Assembly (NCBI RefSeq): GCF_014522265.1
Contig: NZ_CP017024.1
Span: 4,474,501 to 4,538,500 of the forward strand
Origin: Pseudomonas oryzihabitans
GTDB taxonomy: Bacteria > Pseudomonadota > Gammaproteobacteria > Pseudomonadales > Pseudomonadaceae
Direction: 5' to 3'
DNA: 64,000 nt
Shown: positions 37,076-46,673 of the stretch, piece after piece
Layout of the letters: every line of letters begins with the position of its first letter
Numbering within the stretch: the first letter of the stretch is position 1
Program-made: the position numbers and the translations under genes
The notes under the pieces: generated by a model
The model's database searches: none
What the model was told of the DNA's origin: nothing
What the model saw: the letters and a program-made list of their open reading frames with translations, nothing else

Positions 37076-38076
37076 TCAGGTAGCCGCAGACGGCCAGGTC
37101 TGGCTCGCGATGCGCAGGAAATTCCCGCCCAGGATGGCGTCGATGTCAGCGGTGGTGTAGCCCCGCCCCGCCAGTTGGCTGACCAGTTCAGGCAGCGCCT
37201 CGGGTTGCAGCTGGGTATGACCGTGCGGCTGTCCATAGTGGCGTGCCGGCCACCAGTCTTCAGCGTCGACACCAGCGGGAAGGTCATGGTCGGCCGGGCA
37301 CAGCTCGGTATCCAGTCCGATGCCGATATGCCGGGTCCCGACCCGCTCCGCCAGGTAGTCGATCTGGCGGACATAGCTGGCCACCGAGGCCGTGGGATCG
37401 CCCAGAAAGATGCCTAGCCCGGTCAGGCCGATCACCCCATCCTGGTCGGCACAGGCGCGGATCTGCCGATCACTGATCGTCCGGGGATGGTCGTGGAGCG
37501 CCTTGATGTTGGTGTGGGAAAAGACCACCGGCCGCGTCGAGACCGCCATGATCTCCAGGCTGGCGCGCTCGTTGGCGTGGGCGCAGTCGAGGGTGATGCC
37601 CGCCGCATTGCCGGCCGCCACCACCGCGCGACCCAGCGCCGTCAGACCGCCGCCTGCGCCGTGGCAACCCCGGCGCAGGCGTTATCGCGGTTGTAGGCGA
37701 GCAGCATCTGGCGCACCCCCAGGGAGGCATAGAGCCCGACCATCGCCGGGTCGTCGAGCAGCATGGTCGAGCCTTCGAGATCGAAGGAAACCGCCAGCTT
37801 GCCTTGCTCGCGCGCACGCTGCAGGTCGGCCACCGTGCCGACGGGACAGAAGTGCGCGTCGTGCCGGGCCAGCCAGGCGCGAAAGCCGGCGAGGGTGCGC
37901 AGCACCGTCGCGAAAGGCGTCATGTCCATACCGACGTTGAGCGACACGTGATGGAAGCCGGCCTCGTGATAGCGACTCAAGCCGGACATATCCTGCCCCG
38001 GCACCAGTGGCAGGCAGGCATGCGCCTCCCAGCGTAGCGGCTTGAGTCCCGCTTCCCCGGCTGCGACCGTCTGCAT
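37076..38076 (-). pseudogene. M19 family (membrane dipeptidase) protein, split by a -1 frameshift
   Basis: From ATG 38076 (AGGGGA upstream) the first 140 residues read as an M19 amidohydrolase: WEAHACLPLVPGQD, LAVSFDLEGSTMLL (Glu ligand) and LGVRQMLLAYNRDNACAG. The remainder, GCHGAGGGLTALGRAVVAAGNAAGITLDCAHAN to GGNFLRIA, continues in another frame and contains PVVFSHTNIKAL (His ligand) and IGIGLDTELC. The shift lies at a run of four C on the plus strand (37668-37671); adding one base restores about 330 residues. The usual N-terminal HxD zinc motif is H-A-C here, so even the repaired protein belongs to a divergent subgroup. Confidence 0.85.
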
Positions 38077-38132
38077 CTTCGTCCCCTCTCCACCCGTCTC
38101 GAGGGATTCAACATAGCATGCAGACTGGGCCG

Positions 38133-38393
38133 CTAGCCGAAGGTCACGCCCCGCAACAGCGCCGGATCGACCGCCCGCGCCTGATAGCGCACCGCGGCCT
38201 GGCCATAGGCCTGGGGATCGAGCACCTGATCCCAGCGCGCCGCTGCCTGCTGCTGAACCGCCACGACTTCGGCTTGCACCGGCTTGGGCTGCAGCGCGGC
38301 CTGGGCGCGTCTTTCGTTGATCTCGGCAGCCATGGCGGTGTAGCTGGCGGTGCTGAGCAGGGCGAGTGCGGCCATCTTGTTGAAGACGTTCAT
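38133..38393 (-). CDS. small secreted protein of unknown function
   Basis: An 86-residue protein from ATG 38393 with AGGAGA seven bases upstream. A signal peptide (MNVFNKMAALALLSTASYTA, cleaved near AMA) is followed by a short Gln/Ala-rich mature part (RRAQAALQPKPVQAEVVAVQQQAAARWDQVL). Proteins of this size and pattern are common in pseudomonads and uncharacterised. The frame is open further upstream to 38459, but that extension lacks a ribosome binding site. Divergent from the cyd operon. Confidence 0.75.
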   Translation of the reverse strand: MNVFNKMAALALLSTASYTAMAAEINERRAQAALQPKPVQAEVVAVQQQAAARWDQVLDPQAYGQAAVRYQARAVDPALLRGVTFG

Positions 38394-38559
38394 GGTGGAT
38401 TCTCCTGTCTTGAACACGGGGGCTGGCGTCGCCGCGGCAGGCGGTCCGGCGTCAGTCACGGTTCCACCTTGCGCCCAGGCGTCTTAACGCTGTCTTAACC
38501 CCTCTGAACCCGACCTGAACGGCTGCGACAACCTGCCCCAGGCGCTGGCCACTGGCCAA

Positions 38560-38573
38560 TTGATCTGGATCAG
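38560..38573. promoter_or_regulatory. Anr/Fnr box upstream of the cyd operon
   Basis: TTGAT-CTGG-ATCAG matches the Fnr/Anr consensus TTGAT-N4-ATCAA at 9 of 10 fixed positions. It is 80 bases upstream of cydP, a position consistent with oxygen-responsive control of the terminal oxidase. Whether it activates or represses depends on the unmapped transcription start. Confidence 0.75.
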
Positions 38574-38652
38574 TTTTGCCCAGGGCCAGCAGGCGCATCC
38601 TGCAGGCAGTCGCCACTCCGCCCGGAGCGGCGCCACGGCTCACGAGGTCGCC

Positions 38653-38796
38653 ATGAACGGACGCCTGGTCAAAGAACTCTTGGTCATCCTGCTGATCAAG
38701 CTGGCGCTGCTGATGGCGATCAGGAGCCTCTGGTTCAGCGCCCCCACGGTCCCGCCCGACGCCACCCAGGCGGTCAGCGCCCACCTGCTGGACTAG
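38653..38796 (+). CDS. cydP: cytochrome oxidase small subunit CydP
   Basis: A 47-residue protein, MNGRLVKELLVILLIKLALL followed by MAIRSLWFSAPTVPPDA. It has one N-terminal membrane helix and a short periplasmic or cytoplasmic tail, like the putative CydP subunit annotated upstream of cydAB in many pseudomonads. It begins 34 bases before cydA in the same direction. GAGG lies just upstream of its ATG. Confidence 0.75.
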   Translation: MNGRLVKELLVILLIKLALLMAIRSLWFSAPTVPPDATQAVSAHLLD

Positions 38797-38829
38797 CACC
38801 CCTTCCTTTAGCTTGAGGAGATTGCCGGG

Positions 38830-40443
38830 ATGATCTCGGAATCCGTCGTGGACCTGTCACGCCTGCAATTCGGCATGACCGCGCTGTATCACTTCATCTT
38901 CGTGCCCCTGACCCTGGGGCTGGTGGTGATCCTGGGGATCATGGAGTCGGTCTATGTGATGACCGGCAGACAGGTCTACAAGGACATGACCCAGTTCTGG
39001 GGCAAGCTGTTCGGCATCAACTTCGCCCTGGGCGTCACCACCGGCCTGACCATGGAGTTCCAGTTCGGCACCAACTGGGCCTACTACTCCCACTACGTCG
39101 GCGACATCTTCGGCGCGCCCCTGGCGATCGAGGGCCTGATGGCCTTCTTTCTGGAATCCACCCTGATCGGGCTGTTCTTCTTTGGCTGGGATCGCCTGTC
39201 CAAGGGTCAGCACTTGCTGGTCACCTGGCTGGTGGCCCTGGGCTCGAATCTATCCGCCCTGTGGATCCTGGTGGCCAACGGCTGGATGCAGAATCCGGTC
39301 GGCGCCGAATTCAACTACGTGACCATGCGCATGGAGCTGGTCGACTTCGGCGCCCTGCTGCTCAACCCCGTGGCCCAGGTGAAGTTCGTCCACACCGTGG
39401 CCTCGGGCTACGTCACCGGCGCCATCTTCGTGCTGGCGATCTCCAGCTACTACCTGCTCAAGGGTCGCGACATCGGCTTTGCCCGGCGCTCCTTTGCCGT
39501 GGCCGCCGCCTTCGGTACTGCCGCGGTCATCTCGGTGATCGTGCTGGGCGACGAATCCGGCTATCGCGTGGGCGAGGTCCAGAAGGTCAAGCTGGCCGCC
39601 ATCGAAGCCGAGTGGAACACCGAGGCAGCCCCGGCCTCCTTCACCCTGTTCGGCATCCCCAATCAACAGGAGATGCGCACCGACTATGCGGTGAAGATCC
39701 CCTATCTGATGGGCCTGATCGCCACCCGCTCCACCACCGAACAGGTCACCGGCATCAAGGACCTGGTCACTCAATACGAGGCCCGCGTCCGCAATGGCGC
39801 CCAGGCCTACGCCCTGCTGGAGCGACTGCGCGCCGGCGATGACTCCGCCGCCACCCGCGCCGCCTTCGACGCGCGCAGGCACGACCTGGGCTATGGCCTG
39901 CTGTTGAAGAAATACGTCAACGATCCCGTCACCGCCACCCCCGACCAGGTCCGCCAGGCCGCGCGGGACACCATTCCCGGCGTCGCCAGCCTGTTCTGGA
40001 CCTTTCGCCTCATGGTCGCCAGCGGCGTGCTGATGCTGGCGCTGTTCATCTGCGCCTTCTGGGCCTCGACCCGGCGCAACGAGCTGAAGAAGCCCTGGCT
40101 GCTGAAGTGGGCCCTGTTCAGCCTGCCGCTGCCCTGGATCGCCACCCAGACCGGCTGGTGGGTCGCCGAGCATGGCCGCCAGCCCTGGACCATCAGCGAG
40201 GTGCTGCCTACCCATCTGTCGGCCTCGACCCTGGCCGCGGGCGATCTGCTCGGTTCCATCGGCGCCCTGGTGATCTTCTACACCCTGCTGCTGATCGTGG
40301 AGCTGTACCTGATGATCCGCTTCGCCCGCCTCGGCCCGAGCAGCCTGCACAGTGGTCGCTACTACCACGAACGCGCTGCCCAGGTCGGCGACGCCCTGCG
40401 CCAGGCCGCCGTGGCCAGGCCCGCCGCTCCGGCCAACGTCTGA
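38830..40443 (+). CDS. cydA: cytochrome bd ubiquinol oxidase subunit I
   Basis: A 537-residue quinol oxidase subunit I carrying the three haems of cytochrome bd; it oxidises ubiquinol and reduces O2 at the inner membrane. Haem ligands H21 (TALYHFIF) and H188 (KFVHTVASG), the acidic proton-path residues E101 and E109 ([11 protein letters not shown]) and the GRQPW motif are all present. The long Q-loop ([19 protein letters not shown] through YGLLLKKYV) matches E. coli CydA closely, so this is a canonical bd-I type enzyme and not the short-loop CioA cyanide-insensitive type common in pseudomonads. It is the second gene of cydPABX-ybgE. Confidence 0.97.
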   Translation: MISESVVDLSRLQFGMTALYHFIFVPLTLGLVVILGIMESVYVMTGRQVYKDMTQFWGKLFGINFALGVTTGLTMEFQFGTNWAYYSHYVGDIFGAPLAIEGLMAFFLESTLIGLFFFGWDRLSKGQHLLVTWLVALGSNLSALWILVANGWMQNPVGAEFNYVTMRMELVDFGALLLNPVAQVKFVHTVASGYVTGAIFVLAISSYYLLKGRDIGFARRSFAVAAAFGTAAVISVIVLGDESGYRVGEVQKVKLAAIEAEWNTEAAPASFTLFGIPNQQEMRTDYAVKIPYLMGLIATRSTTEQVTGIKDLVTQYEARVRNGAQAYALLERLRAGDDSAATRAAFDARRHDLGYGLLLKKYVNDPVTATPDQVRQAARDTIPGVASLFWTFRLMVASGVLMLALFICAFWASTRRNELKKPWLLKWALFSLPLPWIATQTGWWVAEHGRQPWTISEVLPTHLSASTLAAGDLLGSIGALVIFYTLLLIVELYLMIRFARLGPSSLHSGRYYHERAAQVGDALRQAAVARPAAPANV

Positions 40444-40453
40444 GGAGACCGCC

Positions 40454-41593
40454 ATGTTCGACTATGAAGTGCTCAAGCTCACCTGGTGGGTGCTGATCGG
40501 CGTGCTGCTGATCGGCTTCGCCCTCACCGACGGTTTCGACATGGGTGCCATGATCCTGATGCCCCTGATCGGCAAGACCGACAAGGAGCGCCGCGCCGCC
40601 ATCAACAGCATCGCGCCGCACTGGGACGGCAACCAGGTCTGGTTCATCACCGCCGGTGGCGCCCTCTTCGCCGCCTGGCCGCTGGTCTATGCCACGGCCT
40701 TCTCCGGCCTCTACTGGGCGCTGCTGCTGGTGCTCTTCGCGCTGTTCCTGCGCCCGGTGGGCTTCGACTACCGCAGCAAGCTGGACAACACCCGCTGGCG
40801 CAGCGCCTGGGACTGGGGCCTGTTCACCGGCAGCCTGGTCCCGGCACTGGTGTTCGGCGTGGCCTTCGGCAACCTCTTCCAGGGTGTACCCTTCCAGCTC
40901 GACGACACCCTGAGATCCACCTACAGCGGCAGCTTCTTCGCCCTGCTCAACCCCTTCGCCCTGCTCAGCGGCCTGGTCAGCCTGGCCATGCTCTGTGCCC
41001 ATGGCGGCAGTTGGCTGATGCTGCGCACCCACCAGGCGCTGGGCGAGCGCGCCCGTCGCGCCACTGGCCTGAGCGCCCTGCTCCACCTCGTCACCTTCGG
41101 CCTGGCCGGTGTCTGGCTGGCCTATGGCTTCGACGGCTACGTGCTGGTCAGCCAGGGCGATCCGGGCAGCGCCCTGAATCCCCTGCACAAGGTGGTGACC
41201 ACCGGCAATCCGGGCTGGCTGGCCAACTACCATACCCAGCCGCTGACCCTGCTCGCCCCGGTGCTGGCGGCGCTCGGCAGCGTCCTGGCGCTGCTCGGCA
41301 GCAGCTGGCGCCAGGCCGGCCTGGCCTTCACCGGCACGTCCCTGGCCATCGTCGGTACCCTCGCCACCGCCGGCTGCGCGCTGTTTCCCTTCGTGCTGCC
41401 GTCGAGCCTGGACCCGGCCTCCAGCCTGACGGTCTGGGACGCCGTCTCCAGCCACAAGACCCTGGGCATCATGTTCGTCGCCGCGGCCATTTTCGTGCCG
41501 CTCATCCTGGCCTACACCCTGTGGAGCTACGTGCGCATGTGGGGCAAGGTCGATGACCGCTTCATCGACGCCAACCCCCACGGCCTCTACTGA
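40454..41593 (+). CDS. cydB: cytochrome bd ubiquinol oxidase subunit II
   Basis: A 379-residue polytopic protein matching CydB over its length: MFDYEVLKLTWWVLIGVLLIGFALTDGFDMG at the N-terminus, APHWDGNQVWFITAGGALFAAWP, and WSYVRMWGKV with a C-terminal NPHGLY. It packs against CydA to stabilise the haem core and form the oxygen/proton channels. It starts ten bases after cydA with GAGGAGA as ribosome binding site. No cydDC assembly transporter genes are in the window. Confidence 0.97.
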   Translation: MFDYEVLKLTWWVLIGVLLIGFALTDGFDMGAMILMPLIGKTDKERRAAINSIAPHWDGNQVWFITAGGALFAAWPLVYATAFSGLYWALLLVLFALFLRPVGFDYRSKLDNTRWRSAWDWGLFTGSLVPALVFGVAFGNLFQGVPFQLDDTLRSTYSGSFFALLNPFALLSGLVSLAMLCAHGGSWLMLRTHQALGERARRATGLSALLHLVTFGLAGVWLAYGFDGYVLVSQGDPGSALNPLHKVVTTGNPGWLANYHTQPLTLLAPVLAALGSVLALLGSSWRQAGLAFTGTSLAIVGTLATAGCALFPFVLPSSLDPASSLTVWDAVSSHKTLGIMFVAAAIFVPLILAYTLWSYVRMWGKVDDRFIDANPHGLY

Positions 41594-41618
41594 TCACCGA
41601 TCTCAAGGAGACTCCTTC

Positions 41619-41735
41619 ATGTGGTACTTCACCTGGATCCTCGGTGTCCTGCTCGCCGCGAGCTTCGGCATCATCAACGCCCTCTGGCTGGAAAGCACCC
41701 GGGAGCTCGATGTCCATGACGATGCCGAGTGCTGA
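41619..41735 (+). CDS. cydX: cytochrome bd oxidase small subunit CydX
   Basis: A 38-residue single-helix protein beginning MWYFTWILGVLLAASFGIIN and continuing ALWLES, the near-invariant CydX pattern. It is needed for stability and activity of bd-I oxidases by packing next to the haems of CydA. AAGGAG lies eight bases upstream. Position directly after cydB is canonical. Confidence 0.95.
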   Translation: MWYFTWILGVLLAASFGIINALWLESTRELDVHDDAEC

Positions 41736-42018
41736 GGCCCTGCCCCGCGTCCACCCACTAGGACGGACGCTGTCCCTGCTGCTGGCGGCGCCCCTGGCGC
41801 TGCTGCTGATGATTCACCCGGGCTTGATGCTCGACGCCAGCGGCCACTACAGCCATCCACTGCTGATGGGTGTCATGCTGGGTGTCTCCGCCGGCCTGGT
41901 CCATGGCGTCGGTTTCGTGCCGCGGCTCTGGCTGTGGCGCCTGGTGTTCGGGCCGGTGCTGGGCTGGCCGCTGCTGGTGCTCGGCTACGCCCTGCTCTTC
42001 CAGGCGCAACTGGGCTGA
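41710..42018 (+). CDS. ybgE: cyd operon protein YbgE
   Basis: A 102-residue protein with three hydrophobic segments. The GLVHGVGFVPRLWLWRLVFGP stretch aligns with GVIHGVGFRPQKVLWQGIFCP of E. coli YbgE, and the overall length agrees. In-frame ATGs at 41710, 41716 and 41722 all overlap the cydX 3' end; I took the first, GGGAG lying just upstream. Its function is unknown, but it is regularly the last gene of cyd operons. Confidence 0.88.
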   Translation: MSMTMPSAEALPRVHPLGRTLSLLLAAPLALLLMIHPGLMLDASGHYSHPLLMGVMLGVSAGLVHGVGFVPRLWLWRLVFGPVLGWPLLVLGYALLFQAQLG

Positions 42019-42034
42019 TTGACGTCTGACGATA

Positions 42035-42060
42035 GCGCCCGGCCTTCCCGGGCGCCGTCT
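42035..42060 (+). terminator. hairpin terminator after the cyd operon
   Basis: GCGCCCGG pairs perfectly with CCGGGCGC over a CCTTC loop (42035-42055), followed by CGTCT. The strong stem 17 bases after the ybgE stop suggests the end of the cyd transcript, though the U-run is poor. Confidence 0.6.
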
Positions 42061-42130
42061 TCATCAGCCGCCGTACCGCCTGGCCGCGCTACTCGCGCCG
42101 CCTCACTCCCGTGGATGAATAATCTGACTA

Positions 42131-42157
42131 TAAAGGTTCGTCTGCGGGTGCCGACAT
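42131..42157 (+). promoter_or_regulatory. sigma28 (FliA) promoter of the first NIT-domain chemoreceptor
   Basis: TAAAGGTT, 11 bases, GCCGACAT agrees with the FliA consensus TAAAGTTT-N11-GCCGATAA at 13 of 16 positions with the exact spacing. It ends 77 bases before the receptor ATG. No equivalent is seen before the second receptor. Confidence 0.7.
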
Positions 42158-42234
42158 AACCGGAATCGATCTTGCCCGTGCCGGCTCCTCGCTTGCCGCC
42201 GGCGTACCCGCTGAACGCCTCAGAGAATGCCACG

Positions 42235-44196
42235 ATGCTCAGGAATGCCCCCTTAAGTACCAAGCTGCTGCTGATCCTGCTCCTGCCGCTGGCTGGATTC
42301 CTGGTGATCTCCGGACTCTACACCGCCGACCGCTACGAAACCTTCAAGGACATGGAGCACACCGTGACCGCCAGCGCCACGGCGCAGCGCATCAGCGCCG
42401 TGGTCACCAGCCTGCAGCGTGAGCGGGGCGCCAGCGGCGTCTTCCTGGGCAGCGGCGGCAAGTCGATGCAGGACAAGCTCAAGACCTTCCGCCAGGACAG
42501 CGACCAGGCCCATGGCGCGCTCAAGGCGGTGGCCAGCGACAGCGATGCCGCTATCCAGAGCCTGCTACGGGCCCTGGACGGCCTGGCCGATCTGCGCACC
42601 AGGGTCGACGGCCTGGCGCTCAACAGCACCCAGTCCGGTGCGGCCTATACCGATCTGATCAAGACGCTGATCGGCTACACCCATTCGCTGGAAGCCGGTG
42701 TCGACGATCCGGCCATCCTGCGCGGCCTGGGCGCCCTCAACCTGTTCGTCGAGATGAAGGAGCGCGCCGGTCGCGAGCGTGTGCTGCTGGGCCTGGCCTT
42801 CAACCAGAATCGCTTCGACGCCGGTCTGCTGTCGCGCTTCGCCCGCAACCTGGGCGAATTCTCCGCCTATGCCGACGCCTTCGAGCGCAAGGCCACGCCC
42901 GAGTTCATCCGCCAGCTCGATGACACCTTCAAGCAACCCAGCGCCCAGGAAGTCAGCCGCCTCCAGCAACTGGCCTTCACCGTCCCCCTGGGCGACGCCC
43001 TGGGCGTCAAGCCGGAAGACTGGTTCAACCTGGCCACCCAGCGCATCGATCTGATGGGCAAGGTCGAGGCGGACCTCGGCGCCAGCGTCGGCGCCCAGGC
43101 CGAGCAGGCCCGCGCCAAGGCCAGTCGCGACCTCTGGATCACCCTCGGCCTGGTGCTGCTGGTGCTGGTGGCCGTCTCGGCCCTGGCCTGGGTGATCATC
43201 CGCAACATCAAGCAGGCGGTCGAGCAGGTCAACGCGACCCTCACCCGCCTCGCCACCCGCGACCTCACCGCCCGCTGCGCCTATCAGGGCCGGGACGAGT
43301 TCGGCACCATCACTGGCAACCTCAACCTGATGAGCCAGGAGCTGGGCCAGGTGATCCAGGAGATCGGCGCGGCTACCGTGCAGATCGCCACCGCCGCGGA
43401 AGAGGCCTCGGCGGTCGCCCTCCAGACCAGCCAGAACGTCGCCCAGCAGCGTCTGGGCACCGACCAGGTGGCCACTGCCATCGCCGAGATGAGCGCAACG
43501 GTCAAGGACGTCGCCCGCAGCACCACCGAAGCCGCCGAAGGCTCGCGCCAGGTAGAGGGCAACACCAGCCAGGGTCGCCGCGAATTGCAGGCCACCATCG
43601 GCCTGGTGCAGGGGCTGTCGGTGCAGGCCGAGCGGACCTCGGAGATCATCGGCGAACTCAAGCACGAGAGCGACGCCATCTCCTCGGTGCTGGACGTGAT
43701 CCGCGGCATTGCCGAGCAGACCAACCTGCTGGCCCTCAACGCCGCCATCGAAGCCGCCCGCGCCGGTGAAGCCGGTCGAGGCTTCGCCGTGGTGGCCGAC
43801 GAGGTGCGCTCCCTGGCGCAGAAGACCCAGCAATCCACCGGCAGCATCCAGCAGATGATCAGCAATCTGCAGAGCGGCTCCGACCGCGCCACCCAGGCCA
43901 TGCAGGAGACCCTCGGCCAGGTACAGACCGGTGCCAGCAACGTGGTCCGCGCCGGCGAGCTGCTGGGTGAGATCGCCGAGGGCGTGACCCTGATCAACGA
44001 CCGCAACATCCAGGTCGCCTCGGCCGCCGAGCAGCAGAGCCAGGTCGCCGAAGAGATCAGCCGCAACGTCAACGACATCAATGACCTGGTGATCCAGGTC
44101 AGCGCCGGTGCCGAGCAGACCGCCGTCACCAGTCGCGAACTGGCGCGTCTCGCCGAACAGCAGCAGGCGCTGGTCGGCCGCTTCCGGGTGGCCTGA
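42235..44196 (+). CDS. NIT-domain methyl-accepting chemotaxis protein, copy 1
   Basis: A 653-residue chemoreceptor. TM1 ([19 protein letters not shown], about 11-29) is followed by a 270-residue helical periplasmic domain with [28 protein letters not shown] and [17 protein letters not shown], the P-box-like helices of nitrate/nitrite-sensing NIT domains. TM2 is about 300-322, then HAMP and the signalling domain with tip [20 protein letters not shown] (about 497). It probably senses nitrate, nitrite or a related anion, directing motility toward an electron acceptor. No C-terminal pentapeptide. Start ATG 42235 follows CAGAGA. Confidence 0.92.
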   Translation: MLRNAPLSTKLLLILLLPLAGFLVISGLYTADRYETFKDMEHTVTASATAQRISAVVTSLQRERGASGVFLGSGGKSMQDKLKTFRQDSDQAHGALKAVASDSDAAIQSLLRALDGLADLRTRVDGLALNSTQSGAAYTDLIKTLIGYTHSLEAGVDDPAILRGLGALNLFVEMKERAGRERVLLGLAFNQNRFDAGLLSRFARNLGEFSAYADAFERKATPEFIRQLDDTFKQPSAQEVSRLQQLAFTVPLGDALGVKPEDWFNLATQRIDLMGKVEADLGASVGAQAEQARAKASRDLWITLGLVLLVLVAVSALAWVIIRNIKQAVEQVNATLTRLATRDLTARCAYQGRDEFGTITGNLNLMSQELGQVIQEIGAATVQIATAAEEASAVALQTSQNVAQQRLGTDQVATAIAEMSATVKDVARSTTEAAEGSRQVEGNTSQGRRELQATIGLVQGLSVQAERTSEIIGELKHESDAISSVLDVIRGIAEQTNLLALNAAIEAARAGEAGRGFAVVADEVRSLAQKTQQSTGSIQQMISNLQSGSDRATQAMQETLGQVQTGASNVVRAGELLGEIAEGVTLINDRNIQVASAAEQQSQVAEEISRNVNDINDLVIQVSAGAEQTAVTSRELARLAEQQQALVGRFRVA

Positions 44197-44630
44197 ACCC
44201 CCTCCCGGCGCTCGACCGCCAGAGCGGAGGACCGATCCAGGTCCTCCCCGCCATCCCTGCGCTGCAGCCGGCCGTTCCCGTTCTGCGACATCCTCTCCGC
44301 GCAGCCCAGTCGCCTGCCGCTGGGCGTCCGCTGCCTTCCTGCCCGTCACTGCCCCGCCTCGCTCACCGCGACCCATCCGGACGTCAGTCGTCTGCGGCGG
44401 CCCAGCAGCCGTTCGCGCCGGCACCCGAAGCCTTCTACCGCTCTAGCACGCTACTTGCAGGCGTTTTGAGTGGACCTCCGCAGGCCGCTGCGACCCGGGT
44501 ATTTCTGCCGTCGATAGCCCACCTTGATCACCTGATCCTTTCGGCCGGCGATGCCTGCGTGGTGACCGCTTCTGGAACTGAACCGTCGCGTCCCAGCAGG
44601 CGCGATGGTCCTCTCTCAAAGGACTGACCG
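44197..44630. other. 434-bp region between the two tandem chemoreceptors
   Basis: No gene seen; the open frames are low-complexity. I looked for a sigma28 promoter like that of copy 1 and found only a partial -10 (GTCGATAG, about 44510) without a TAAA at the right distance. Copy 2 may be read through from copy 1 or have another promoter type. AAAGGA lies upstream of the next ATG. Confidence 0.45.
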
Positions 44631-46592
44631 ATGCTGAAGAACGCCGCCCTGAGTACCAAGCTGCTGCTGATCCTGCTCCTGCCCCTGACGGGTTTTCTGC
44701 TGATCTGCGGTCTCTTCCTAACGGAGCGCTACCAGATACTGGAGAACCTGGATCACACCGTGACCGCCAGCGCCACGGCGCAAGGCGTCAGCGCCCTGAT
44801 CACCCGCCTGCAGCGTGAACGGGGCGCCAGCGGCATCTTTCTCAGCAGTGGCGGCACGGCCCTGCGCGACGACCTGCGGACCTATCGCCAGGACAGCGAC
44901 CAGGCCCAAGGCGCCTTGCGCGCACTCGCGGCCGGCGACGATGCCGCCCTGCAACCCGTGCTGAAGCTCCTCGACGGCCTGCCCGGTGTGCGCACCACCG
45001 TGGACGGCCTGACGATCAGCGGGACCCAGTCCAGTGCCGCCTATACCGAGATGATCCAGGCATTGATCGGCTACAACAGCAAGCTCGAAGCCGAGGTGGC
45101 GGATCCGGCGATCAAGCGCGCCCTGAATGCCCTGAATCTGTTCGTCGAGATGAAGGAACGGGCTGGCCGCGAGCGCGCGCTGCTGGGCATAGCCTTCAGC
45201 AGGAATCGGCTGGATTTGCCGATACTGGTGCAGATCGCGCGCACACTCGGCGAATTCACCGCCTATGCCGACGCCTTCAGGCAGAGGTCCGCACCCGAGG
45301 TCGTCCAGCGGTTCGACAACATCCTCCAGCAGCCCGCTGCCCTGGAGCTGGCGCAATTGCAGCGGCGTGCGCTCTACACGACGCCGGGCAGACCGCTGAA
45401 TGTGCAGCCGGACAGCTGGTTCGACCTGGCCACCCGGCGCATCGATCAGTTGGGCACGCTGGAAACGCAACTGGGCGCAGACATCATCGCCACCACCGAG
45501 CTGACACGCGCCGGCGCCAGCCGCGATCTCCGCACCACCCTCGGCCTGATGCTGGTATTGCTGCTGGCCGTCTCGGTGCTGGCGTGGTTGGTCATCCGCA
45601 CCATCAGGCAGGCGGTCGAACAGGTCAACGGCACCCTCACCCGCCTGGCGACCCGCGACCTCAGCGCCCGTTGCGGCTACCAGGGCCGGGACGAATTCGG
45701 CACCATCACCGGCAACCTCAATCTGATGAGCCAGGAACTCGGCCAGCTCATCCAGGAGATCGGGGCGGCAACCCTGCAGGTTGCCACCGCCGCCGAAGAG
45801 GCCTCGACCGTGGCCATCCAGACCAGCCAGAACGTCGCCCAGCAGCGCCTGGGCACCGATCAGGTGGTCACCGCCATCGCCGAGATGAGCGCCACGGTCA
45901 AGGACGTCGCCCGCAGTACCAGCGAAGCCGCCGAGGGCTCGCGCCAGGTCGAGGCCAACGCCCGTCAGGGTCGCCGCGAATTGCAGGCCACCATCGGCCT
46001 GGTGCAGGGACTGTCGAGCCAGGCCGAGCGCACCGCGCAGATCATCGTCCAACTCAAGCAGGAGAGCGACGCCATTTCCCTGGTGCTGGACGTGATCAAT
46101 GGCATCGCCGGGCAGACCAATCTGCTCGCTTTGAACGCGGCCATCGAGGCGGCGCGCGCCGGTGAGACCGGTCGCGGCTTTGCCGTGGTGGCCGACGAGG
46201 TGCGCTCCCTGGCGCAAAAGACCCAGCAATCCACCGGCAGCATCCAGCAGATGATCAGCCACCTGCAGAGCGGCGCCGACCGCGCCGCCGAGGCCATACA
46301 GGAGACCCTGGGCCTGGTGCAGACCGGCGCCGGCAACATGCTCCGCGCCGGTGAGTTGCTGAGCGAGATCGCCGAGGGCGTGACCCTGATCAACGACCGC
46401 ACCATCCAGGTCGCCTCGGCCACCGAGCAGCAGAGCCAGGTCGCCGAAGACATCAGCCGCAACGTCAGCGACATCCATGAGCTGGTGATCCAGGTCAGCG
46501 CCGGTGCCGAGCAGACAGCCGTCACCAGCCGCGAACTGGCCCGCCTGGCCGAACAGCAGCAAGCGCTGGTGAGTCGCTTCCACGTGGCCTGA
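44631..46592 (+). CDS. NIT-domain methyl-accepting chemotaxis protein, copy 2
   Basis: A 653-residue paralogue of the preceding receptor, exactly the same length and with the same order: TM1, NIT domain ([28 protein letters not shown] and [17 protein letters not shown]), TM2, HAMP, signalling domain ([20 protein letters not shown]). The HAMP and signalling parts are almost identical to copy 1, while the ligand domain has diverged considerably, for example after residue 200 ([21 protein letters not shown]). This looks like a tandem duplication followed by specialisation of the sensory half. Confidence 0.93.
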   Translation: MLKNAALSTKLLLILLLPLTGFLLICGLFLTERYQILENLDHTVTASATAQGVSALITRLQRERGASGIFLSSGGTALRDDLRTYRQDSDQAQGALRALAAGDDAALQPVLKLLDGLPGVRTTVDGLTISGTQSSAAYTEMIQALIGYNSKLEAEVADPAIKRALNALNLFVEMKERAGRERALLGIAFSRNRLDLPILVQIARTLGEFTAYADAFRQRSAPEVVQRFDNILQQPAALELAQLQRRALYTTPGRPLNVQPDSWFDLATRRIDQLGTLETQLGADIIATTELTRAGASRDLRTTLGLMLVLLLAVSVLAWLVIRTIRQAVEQVNGTLTRLATRDLSARCGYQGRDEFGTITGNLNLMSQELGQLIQEIGAATLQVATAAEEASTVAIQTSQNVAQQRLGTDQVVTAIAEMSATVKDVARSTSEAAEGSRQVEANARQGRRELQATIGLVQGLSSQAERTAQIIVQLKQESDAISLVLDVINGIAGQTNLLALNAAIEAARAGETGRGFAVVADEVRSLAQKTQQSTGSIQQMISHLQSGADRAAEAIQETLGLVQTGAGNMLRAGELLSEIAEGVTLINDRTIQVASATEQQSQVAEDISRNVSDIHELVIQVSAGAEQTAVTSRELARLAEQQQALVSRFHVA

Positions 46593-46673
46593 TGCTGCCG
46601 GGGCTGCCAGCGAGCGGCAGGCCGGAACGCGCTCGCCAGCACCTGGCGCGCTGCGGTCGGGTGCTGCCGGGCT

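Noticed and set aside
44505-44520. A sigma28 -10-like element (GTCGATAG) before the second NIT chemoreceptor
   Set aside because: No TAAA-type -35 at the required distance; kept only as a remark.
44718-46583. A 621-codon minus-strand frame across the second chemoreceptor (and a similar one across the first)
   Set aside because: Low-complexity Gly/Ala/Asp/His-rich translation mirroring the receptor's codon bias; the receptor itself is unmistakable.
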